Shown: positions 44,801 to 51,305 of the stretch, in pieces | Position numbering within the stretch: position 1 is the stretch's first letter | How the letters are laid out: every line of letters begins with the position of its first letter | From: JAPYTK01 sp964401935 | GTDB lineage: Bacteria > Myxococcota_A > Polyangia > Polyangiales > Polyangiaceae | Direction of reading: 5' to 3' | NCBI GenBank assembly: GCA_964401935.1 | Contig: CAYOAL010000006.1 | Span: forward strand, 62,001 to 126,000 | DNA: 64,000 nt | Program-made: the position numbers and the translations under genes | Notes under the pieces: generated by a model | Told to the model about the DNA's origin: nothing | Database searches by the model: none | The model's input: the letters and a program-made list of their open reading frames with translations, nothing else

Positions 44801-46960
44801 GTGGGTGAACCGCGACGCGGCACGCTGCGCTTCCCGCTCCTCGTCGGAACCGGCGCGTTGCGCACGCTCGCGTTCCCTCCCGCGGTGGTGCTGCTGCTCT
44901 GCGCCGTGTTCTCGACGATCTACCTCGAGGGGCCCGACTGGCCCGATGGCGACACATGGCGCAAGGTGGGTTTCCTCGGGCCGGTCATCGCGGTGGTGCT
45001 GTTCCTGTCGCCGCTCGCGCTCCTCGGGTGGCTGGGCCGGGTGCGCGCGATGCTCGCCGATGCGGTGCGAACCCGCGCCTGTGACCTGCTCCTCTCCGAC
45101 ACCGGGCTCGCGGTCGTCGGGGGTCGGGCGGATGGCTTTCTCGTGGGCTGGGACGAGCTTCGGGGCGCGGTCATCTCGTGGAGTGACGCGGAGGGCCTGT
45201 CCCTCGGCGTCTCGGGGCGCACCCTGACGATCCCCGCGCCCCGCGACGCGCAGGAGCGGGAGTCGCTGCGCAGCGTGGCCGAGACCTTGATCGCCACGCG
45301 TGATGGTGTCGTGGTGGGCGCGCCGCGCCGAGAGCCGCCGGGCGTCGTGGCCTGTGTGGAGTGTGCTGCGCCGCTCGCTCCGGCCACGACCGCGCTCGCG
45401 GAGTGCGGACACTGCCACACCCAGAACGAGCTCCCGAGCGCCCTCGTCGAGAAGGCGCGGGCGCTCACGACGCTAAGAAGAGAGCAGCGGCGCGACGAGC
45501 GACGGCTGCGCATGTTGAGGCGGCAGCCGGGCCCGTGGGCCGCCAACGCGGTGGCGTTCGTCGCCGGCGGCGCGGTGCTCCTCGGCGGTATCGTCGCCGC
45601 GTTCGTCACCGCCGGGTTCGGCTTCGTCGATGGACGGCAAGCGGGGATGCCCCGCATGCACGGCGCGTGGCTGGGGGTGGGCGGGGCTTGCCTCCTCCTG
45701 ATCGGCGCCTCGAGCTGGCTGCTCGCGACGCGTCGTGCGCTGCGCCTCTTGACGTTGGGTTTTTCGGCGCGGGCTCCGGCTCGAGACGGCGAGCCGATGG
45801 CCTGCCGCGAGTGTGCCGGTCCGCTCCCCGAGCCGGCCGCGGGGCAGATGCTGCTCGCCTGCGTTTACTGCCACACCACCAACGTTCGCGCGTTGGACGC
45901 GCGGCTCCACGCGGCGATGGTGACCGCGGCCCCGCAGGCTCCGACGATAGGCCCCCGGGACGTGCTCGGCCGCGTCGCGCGCCGGCGCATGGCGGCGGCG
46001 GTGGTGTTCGTGGCCGGCCTCGCCTCGATCGCGGCGGGGGCGGCGTGGCGCCTCGCTTACGTCCCGCTCTTGGTGATCGATCTGGGCGCCGTCGAGGTGC
46101 CCTTCGAGCCCGTCCCGGTGAGGTTCTCGCCAGCACCGGTGGAGCCCGGTCCCGACGCGAGCGCGATCCACCGCGTGGGTCGGTTCGGCGACGCCGTCCT
46201 CGCGCTCCTGCCCGGACCCGGCTCGCGCCTCGACGTCGTCGCCATGTTCGAGGGCGAGACCCGCGTGTACGAGCACGGCGCGCAAGCCCCGTGGCTCGTG
46301 TGGCGCGCTGGTCCCACGCTCTGGACGCGCGCTCCGGGGGGCGTCGCCGCGCTCCTGCCCACTGGCCTGACCACGTTCGATGAGGCGGGGACGGCGCACC
46401 TCCGTCACCGCTTTGCCGAGCTCGAGGATCCGCGGGCGGTCGCCTTGTCGGCCGACGCCGGGGCGGGCTTCTTGGTGACGACGCGGGCCTCGTCCCATGG
46501 GCACCTGCGCCTGCGACAGCTCGACGGGCGGGGCGCGCCGATCGTGCACGAAGACGTGCGAGAGGCGGCGGTGCACCCCGACGGCACCCGCGTCGCGGTC
46601 ACCGTCGTGGTCGACGAGCGCTTTCACCTCGTGATGCTCACCTCGTTGGCCGCTCCGGGCGGCAGGCTCCTCACCCGCGGCCGCGGTCACGTCAGCTGTC
46701 CCACGTGGTCACCGGATGGCACCGCGCTGGCGTTCCTCTCCGAGCCGGTGCGCGACGAGAGCCAATACTCCATCTTCTATGGGCGGCGCGCCCTCTTCGC
46801 GCTCGACCTCGAGACGAACGCGCTCCTTCGGCTCACCCAAGGTACCGATCTCGCGCGCACGTGTCCGGCGTGGACGTCGGACGGGCTCTTCGTCGTCGCT
46901 ACCGAGCAAGAGCATCCGACCGCGCCGTTCGTTCGCACCCTGCTCCGCGTCGAGCGCTGA
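44801..46960 (+). CDS. Large membrane protein with two zinc ribbons and a TolB/PD40-like propeller
   Basis: A 719-aa protein, GTG start at 44801. Order: a membrane hairpin (about residues 20-75); a soluble PH-like stretch; zinc ribbon 1 (CVECAAPL and CGHCHTQNE, about 184-210); a helical Arg-rich region; two membrane helices (about 245-310); zinc ribbon 2 (CRECAGPL and CVYCHTTNV, about 334-362); another membrane helix (about 390-420). The C-terminal 270 residues form a WD40/PD40-type propeller, with HPDGTRVAVTVV and CPTWSPDGTALAFLSE typical of TolB/Tricorn-like repeats. The stop codon is part of a 14-15-bp tandem repeat that continues downstream. I know of no named family with this combination. 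Confidence 0.75.
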   Translation: MGEPRRGTLRFPLLVGTGALRTLAFPPAVVLLLCAVFSTIYLEGPDWPDGDTWRKVGFLGPVIAVVLFLSPLALLGWLGRVRAMLADAVRTRACDLLLSDTGLAVVGGRADGFLVGWDELRGAVISWSDAEGLSLGVSGRTLTIPAPRDAQERESLRSVAETLIATRDGVVVGAPRREPPGVVACVECAAPLAPATTALAECGHCHTQNELPSALVEKARALTTLRREQRRDERRLRMLRRQPGPWAANAVAFVAGGAVLLGGIVAAFVTAGFGFVDGRQAGMPRMHGAWLGVGGACLLLIGASSWLLATRRALRLLTLGFSARAPARDGEPMACRECAGPLPEPAAGQMLLACVYCHTTNVRALDARLHAAMVTAAPQAPTIGPRDVLGRVARRRMAAAVVFVAGLASIAAGAAWRLAYVPLLVIDLGAVEVPFEPVPVRFSPAPVEPGPDASAIHRVGRFGDAVLALLPGPGSRLDVVAMFEGETRVYEHGAQAPWLVWRAGPTLWTRAPGGVAALLPTGLTTFDEAGTAHLRHRFAELEDPRAVALSADAGAGFLVTTRASSHGHLRLRQLDGRGAPIVHEDVREAAVHPDGTRVAVTVVVDERFHLVMLTSLAAPGGRLLTRGRGHVSCPTWSPDGTALAFLSEPVRDESQYSIFYGRRALFALDLETNALLRLTQGTDLARTCPAWTSDGLFVVATEQEHPTAPFVRTLLRVER

Positions 46961-47046
46961 GGCGTCGAGCGCTGAGGCGTCGAGCGCTGGGCGTCGAGCG
47001 CTGAGCGTCGAGCGCTGAAGCGTCGAGCGCTGAAGCGTCGAGCGCC
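46947..47046 (+). repeat. 14-15-bp tandem repeat (GCGTCGAGCGCTGA), seven units
   Basis: Seven consecutive copies of GCGTCGAGCGCTGA with a one-base spacer that is G, A or absent; the last is truncated. The first copy is the end of the upstream gene, including its TGA stop. The rest is untranslated. The inner AGCGCT is palindromic. A related GCGTCGAG-based array lies at 48734-48834. Confidence 0.9.
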
Positions 47047-47180
47047 GACTTACTCGCGCGAGGAGCGGGTGTGGACGCGCGCGTTGGGGGCCTCTCGCGC
47101 ACAGCCGGGCGAGCTTGGGCTCATCGCTTCGGGCGGCAAAGTGCGAGCCTCGGTCGGGTTTCGGCGATACGCTCTCATGC

Positions 47181-47582
47181 ATGATGGGGCTCGTCGATCA
47201 CACGCCGGAGGGCCTCCGCGCCCCCGACCTCGAGGCGGCGGTCGCCGCTCATCGGACACTCGATCAGGTGGTGCGGTGGGGCGTGGCGCGCGGCCACGTC
47301 GTGACCCGGGTGGTGCACCAGGACGAGTACACCCTCGACGTGGTCCTGCCCATCGGCGACGGGTTGTTTCTCGTGTACGACACCACCTGACTGGGCGGCG
47401 TGACGGCGGTCGCCGTCTGGGACCACGAGCCGAGCGCCGACGAGCTGCTCGACGCGCGCGTCGCCTCGGGCTGGACGCCCACCCCGACGAGCACGGTGCA
47501 CGGGGAGGTGATCATGGGCCACGCGTGCACCCGCTTCGGGCGCTGTCCCCCGGAGGGAGTGCCGGTGGGTTGCGCGCTCTGA
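47181..47582 (+). CDS. Candidate new selenoprotein (in-frame TGA at codon 70), family unknown
   Basis: A single frame of 134 codons is interrupted only by TGA at 47388-47390. The first part (69 codons, starting ATG 47181 or 47184) ends LPIGDGLFLVYDTT. Directly in frame after TGA it continues LGGVTAVAVWDHEPSADELLDARVASGW to a final TGA at 47580. The second part has no ribosome site and only a GTG 10 bases after the TGA, so it is unlikely to be an independent gene. A perfect 6-bp hairpin with loop GGUC starts 11 nt after the TGA. Read through as selenocysteine, the product is 133 aa with Sec at residue 70 and two Cys near the C-terminus (HACTRFGRC) plus one at the end (GCAL). I do not recognise the family. 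A nonsense-mutated pseudogene, or two small genes, are alternatives. Confidence 0.6.
47388..47417 (+). promoter_or_regulatory. TGA codon plus bacterial SECIS-like hairpin
   Basis: TGA 47388-47390, 11-nt spacer, stem GACGGC (47402-47407), loop GGUC (47408-47411), stem GCCGUC (47412-47417). The distance from TGA to loop is 17 nt and the loop begins with G, both within published bacterial SECIS rules (loop 16-37 nt away, G in the first two loop positions). The GGUC loop also resembles that of E. coli fdhF. Short GC-rich hairpins are frequent by chance in this genome. Confidence 0.5.
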
Positions 47583-47898
47583 AGACCCAACGTGGGTGCG
47601 CCTCATAGGCCCGAGAGCGGGCCAACCGGAATTCATGCTGTAATTGAATTGTGACGTTGGTTGGGGTGGAAGGTCAAGGATGCAGTGGCTGAGATGCTCG
47701 GCCGCGCACAGAGGGCTTCGAACGTGGCGCCGCCGCTGCGCACGGCTTGCCGCTTTGGGTGCGTCACTTCGGCGCGTGGGGTGGGGGATGTCTGGGGCAT
47801 GCCTTGGTGGGCGCGCTGGTTTGAGGCGTAACGTGGGGGATGGCGCCTGGGTGGTGGTGTGCCGCCTTGGTGCGATCCTTGCTACGCTCTCCTTGCCC
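47583..47898. other. Intergenic region with an AT-rich patch
   Basis: A stretch of 316 bp with no gene I can support. At 47630-47655 there is a conspicuous AT-rich patch (GGAATTCATGCTGTAATTG and following) in an otherwise very GC-rich segment, with inverted AATT motifs. It is a plausible promoter or regulator-binding site for the AraC-type gene that starts at 47899. On the minus strand a TTGACC and TCACAAT lie 17 bp apart, but no minus-strand gene follows. Confidence 0.4.
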
Positions 47899-48717
47899 AT
47901 GCCGAGTCTCAAGCCCAACCGTCAAGCGCCGCACGGCTTGCTCCTCGAGCACGACGAGGCGGTGACCACGCGGGTGGGTCTGCGGCGGTGGCGTCATCGT
48001 GGCCCCGTGCTGCCGCGCTGGCCGTCTGCGGCCCACGACACGGTGGAGGTGGCGTGGGCCGAGGAGGGGGGCATGGTCTACCGCGTGGGCCGGCAGTCGT
48101 TGCACGCTGGGCCCGGAGAGGTGGTGGTGGTTCCCGCCCAGGCCGAGCATCACACGGGGATCGAGCCGAACACGGTGGCCACGTCGGTGCAGCTGAGCGC
48201 GACCCTGGTGGCCGAGATCCGCGACGTGATGGGGGGGACCGTGGAGCTCGGCGTGCTCCGCGATCCAGGCATGGTGTCGCTGGGGCAGCTCATCCTCGAG
48301 GAGGCACGCTCCGGGGAGCGCGGCCGCTTCCTCACCACGGAGGCGCTCGCGGAGGCGCTCACGGTGCGCCTCTTGCGAGCCGGCGAGTCGGCGCCGGGCG
48401 CGACGGGCGCGGATCCACGGATCGTGCGCGCGGTGGACGAGGTGCGTGCCCGCTACGCGGAGCCGCTCACCATCGACGAGCTCGCGAAGGCGGCCGGCAT
48501 GAGCCGGTATCATTTCAGCCGGGCCTTTCGCCGCCACGTGGGCGCCAGCCCCTACCAGTATCTCACGAGCCTGCGCGTGCGGCGGGCCGCAGAGCTCTTG
48601 CGCAAGGGGCGCCACAATGTGACGGAGGCGGCCTTCAGCGTGGGGGTGTTCGATCTGGGCCGCTTCGCGCGGGCGTTTCGCAAAGAGATGGGCTGCTCGC
48701 CGTCGCGCTTTCACTGA
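47899..48717 (+). CDS. AraC-family transcriptional regulator
   Basis: A 272-aa regulator. An N-terminal cupin-type sensing domain (about residues 15-110; EGGMVYRVGRQSLHAGPGEVVVVPAQAEHHTG) precedes an AraC DNA-binding domain. The latter has two helix-turn-helix units (IDELAKAAGMSRYHFSRAFRRHVGASPYQYLTSLRV and NVTEAAFSVGVFDLGRFARAFRKEMGCSPSRF). The usual G-F-x-D-x-S-x-F of the second unit reads GVFDLGRF, a common variant. Start ATG 47899 begins the usual-length protein. The ligand is unknown. The AT-rich patch upstream may contain its promoter or autoregulatory site. Confidence 0.92.
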   Translation: MPSLKPNRQAPHGLLLEHDEAVTTRVGLRRWRHRGPVLPRWPSAAHDTVEVAWAEEGGMVYRVGRQSLHAGPGEVVVVPAQAEHHTGIEPNTVATSVQLSATLVAEIRDVMGGTVELGVLRDPGMVSLGQLILEEARSGERGRFLTTEALAEALTVRLLRAGESAPGATGADPRIVRAVDEVRARYAEPLTIDELAKAAGMSRYHFSRAFRRHVGASPYQYLTSLRVRRAAELLRKGRHNVTEAAFSVGVFDLGRFARAFRKEMGCSPSRFH

Positions 48718-48733
48718 CGCCGAGCGAGCGGCC

Positions 48734-48834
48734 GCGTCGAGGGAAGCGTGCGCGTCGAGGAGCGTGCGTCGAGGGAGGCGTGCGGGCGTCGAGGAGCGTG
48801 CATCGAGGGAGGAGGCCTGGTCGAGGGAGCGTGC
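48734..48834 (+). repeat. Degenerate 15-18-bp tandem repeat (GCGTCGAGGGAGCGTGC-like)
   Basis: About six head-to-tail copies of a unit near GCGTCGAGGGAGCGTGC with small insertions and substitutions, in the 204-bp gap after the AraC gene. It shares the GCGTCGAG core with the array at 46947-47046, so the two probably have a common origin. No coding role is seen. Confidence 0.8.
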
Positions 48835-48921
48835 GGCGATGGAGGGCGCGAAGGCACGAATCGCTCGGCGAAGCGCACGAAACGCATCGTGCTGGCGGAG
48901 TGGATTGGATACTCCTTGGGC

Positions 48922-49452
48922 ATGACCAGAACGTGGTGGAGCTTGCTCCTCGTCGGTGGGTTGCTCAGCGGCTGCGCGGATGACGTCGAGACGACGGCCC
49001 CGGTATCGCGCGTGTTCTTCACGCCCGATGCGTCGAGCTCCGGCGCGGCGTTGTGGCTCGAGGCCGAGCGCGTTCCCGACGGAGTCGCAGTGACCCTGTG
49101 GGGTCGCGAGCTCGGCGACGTGTTCGGTTGGTCCGCACACGTGGCGGGCCTCGACGCGGCCCTCGTCGTGAGCTCGGCGACGGTCGAGGAGCGGCTCGGT
49201 CCGGCCGAGGAAGCGCTCTACCTCGCCGCCCCGCGGCCTGGCGACGTGGCCCTCGGGGGGAGTCGCCGCGCGCCCGAGCTCGGCGACGTGAGCCTCGCGG
49301 AGGCGGCGACGCTCGCCTCGGTCAGGCTCCACGCCGCGGGGGCCGTGGTGTCGCGTCTCGAGCTCGCGCAGGCCGTCGTGCGCCGCGCGGACGGCAGCTA
49401 CGTGGGCGTGACCACCGCCGGTGGAACGCTCGACACCGAGGGAGGGCGCTGA
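48922..49452 (+). CDS. Lipoprotein, probable partner of the M1-like peptidase
   Basis: A 176-aa predicted lipoprotein: MTRTWWSLLLVGGLLSGC with lipobox LSGC. The mature part is beta-rich (ALWLEAERVPDGVAVTLWGRELGDVFGWSAHVA) and looks like a cohesin-type fold: two strands of alternating hydrophobics flank a Gly/Asp region, and the tail ends in a loop and strand (VVRRADGSYVGVT). The next gene begins 1 bp after the stop and ends in a dockerin-like domain, which strengthens the idea of a cohesin-dockerin pair (inference). Start ATG 48922. Cohesin identity is tentative. Confidence 0.65.
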   Translation: MTRTWWSLLLVGGLLSGCADDVETTAPVSRVFFTPDASSSGAALWLEAERVPDGVAVTLWGRELGDVFGWSAHVAGLDAALVVSSATVEERLGPAEEALYLAAPRPGDVALGGSRRAPELGDVSLAEAATLASVRLHAAGAVVSRLELAQAVVRRADGSYVGVTTAGGTLDTEGGR

Positions 49453-49453
49453 C

Positions 49454-51220
49454 ATGCCGCGCGCGATCTTCCGGGGGCTCACCGCCCTCTGTTCGTTGAC
49501 GTCGGTCGCGATGGTCGAGGTGGCGGTCGCCCAAGAGTTGGACGTGACGCGGCAGGACGTGGTGATCGATCTCACCCAACCCGGCGAGCTGCACATCGAG
49601 CTCGACATCGTGGCTCGGGCTACGACGGCGACCGACGCGCTCTTGCTCCCCATGCCGCTCGTGCCCCACGTGACGGCCACCGTCGATGGCGTCGCGGCGA
49701 CGGTGACGGCGGTCGGCGGCGCCCAGGCTCTGCGGATCGGGTTCCCTGTCGAGCTCGCGGCTGGGGAGGAGGCGCAGGTGGTCATCACCATGAGTGGCCC
49801 GCCGAGCTGCGGTGGGAGCGCGGCGTTCTGCTTCCACTCCCCCACCGAGACGATCCTCACCGTGCCGCAGCCAGGGAGCGCGTGGCACTACGGGAGCTAC
49901 TCGGCGCTGGATCCCTACGTGGGCAGCGTGGAGGTGCTGGCGCCGAGCGCGTTCACGGTGGTGGCGGGGCAGGGGGCCCCGGTCAGCGTGGTTGCAGAGG
50001 GAGCTGCCCAGCGCTGGCGCTTCGACGTGGCCACGCCCACCGAGCTCCTCGGGCTGTACGCCGGCACACCGCAGACGCTCACGGTGGATGGCCCCATCCC
50101 CGTCACCGCGCTCTATCACGCGAGCGAGCACGACGCGGAGGTGGTGGCCCGCGCCGTCGAGGTGGCGTCCGAGCTCTTGCCGATCTTCGGTGCGCAGTAC
50201 GGCCCACTCCCCGTCGATCACGTGCACCTGATCACCACCCCGAAGAATTTCGTGGCCGGAGGCTTGGGCCTGCTCGGTCAGGTGTTCTTCAACGGGGTGG
50301 TGTTCTCCTCGCACGACTACCTCGCGGAGCAAGGCACCGCCCACGAGCTCGCGCACAGCTGGTGGGGCAACCTCGCGAGCGGGGCGGCGTTCCACGAGGC
50401 GTACTTCTTGGGGGAGGGAATGGCCGAGTATGCGGCATGGCGCGCGCTCGGCGTCGCGCGGTCGCCAGCGGTGCGAACGGCAGGGATGCGGATGAACGCG
50501 GTGTGGTACCAGTATCGGCGTCCCAACGACGTGGACGTGCCCATCCTCGCCTTCAACGTGGGGTCCTCTTCGGCCTATGTGCACGTGACGTATCACAAGG
50601 GAGCCCTCGTGATGCGCGCGCTCGAGGAGACGCTCGGAGAGGCGGCGATGGGCCGGGCGCTCGAGCGCTTCGTGGCCAGGGGCTACGGACAGCTCTCTAT
50701 CGCTGGGCTCATCGAGGACGTGCTCACCGAGAGCGGGTTCGACGCCACGACGTTCGTCGATCAGTGGATGCGAGCGACCGGCTTCCCCTACCTCTACGTG
50801 ACCCCGACCTGGGACGGCGACGCCGTGGAGCTCACCGTCGAGGTGGTGGGGGCCTTCGATCTGAGCCTGCCGATCCGCTTCACGTTCCCCGATGGCTCGA
50901 CGCGTGAGGAGCAGGTCGCGCTGGCCCAGGGCGTGACCACGCACCGCTTCGAGCTCGAGGAGCGACCCGCCGCCGTCGCCCTCGATCCAGACTGGACGAT
51001 GCCGCGCGAGGTGGCCGCGGCCTCGCCCGCCGACGTAAACCTCGACGCGACGGTGGACGCCGCCGATCTCATCGACGTCGCCCTTCGCGTGGGCAGCTAC
51101 CTCCCCGACGAGCGCCGCGTCGACGGCGGCTACGATCCGCTGTTCGACGTGGATCGCGATCGGGTGGTGGGGCCTGTCGATCTCGACGCGGTGGTGGCCG
51201 CCGCCCTCGCCACGCCCTGA
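49454..51220 (+). CDS. M1-like metallopeptidase with C-terminal dockerin-like domain
   Basis: A 588-aa secreted protein (signal peptide about residues 1-26). The N-terminal beta domain (about 30-210) and the catalytic domain follow aminopeptidase M1 layout. The zinc motif HELAH (about residue 297) is followed by WWGN, and the third ligand Glu is in GEGMAEY, one residue further than the strict HEXXH-x18-E spacing. The GAMEN substrate-binding motif is not seen; VAGGLGLLGQ takes its place. The C-terminus (about 525-588) has two EF-hand-like repeats with Asp at calcium positions (DVNLDATVDAADLIDVAL and DVDRDRVVGPVDLDAVV), as in type I dockerin. It is probably secreted and docked to the lipoprotein encoded just upstream. 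Confidence 0.82.
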   Translation: MPRAIFRGLTALCSLTSVAMVEVAVAQELDVTRQDVVIDLTQPGELHIELDIVARATTATDALLLPMPLVPHVTATVDGVAATVTAVGGAQALRIGFPVELAAGEEAQVVITMSGPPSCGGSAAFCFHSPTETILTVPQPGSAWHYGSYSALDPYVGSVEVLAPSAFTVVAGQGAPVSVVAEGAAQRWRFDVATPTELLGLYAGTPQTLTVDGPIPVTALYHASEHDAEVVARAVEVASELLPIFGAQYGPLPVDHVHLITTPKNFVAGGLGLLGQVFFNGVVFSSHDYLAEQGTAHELAHSWWGNLASGAAFHEAYFLGEGMAEYAAWRALGVARSPAVRTAGMRMNAVWYQYRRPNDVDVPILAFNVGSSSAYVHVTYHKGALVMRALEETLGEAAMGRALERFVARGYGQLSIAGLIEDVLTESGFDATTFVDQWMRATGFPYLYVTPTWDGDAVELTVEVVGAFDLSLPIRFTFPDGSTREEQVALAQGVTTHRFELEERPAAVALDPDWTMPREVAAASPADVNLDATVDAADLIDVALRVGSYLPDERRVDGGYDPLFDVDRDRVVGPVDLDAVVAAALATP

Positions 51221-51305
51221 GCCAGCGCCGACCCGCTGCGTGCCGCGGCGGGGCATCCTCGCATCCGGCTCGCCGGCGAGCTCGATTCGCGCTTACGCTC
51301 GAGAG

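Noticed and set aside
47400..47582. Separate 60-aa gene starting at GTG 47400
   Set aside because: No ribosome site; it is exactly in frame with the preceding short gene across a single TGA, so both are treated as one selenoprotein candidate. Two genes remain the fallback.
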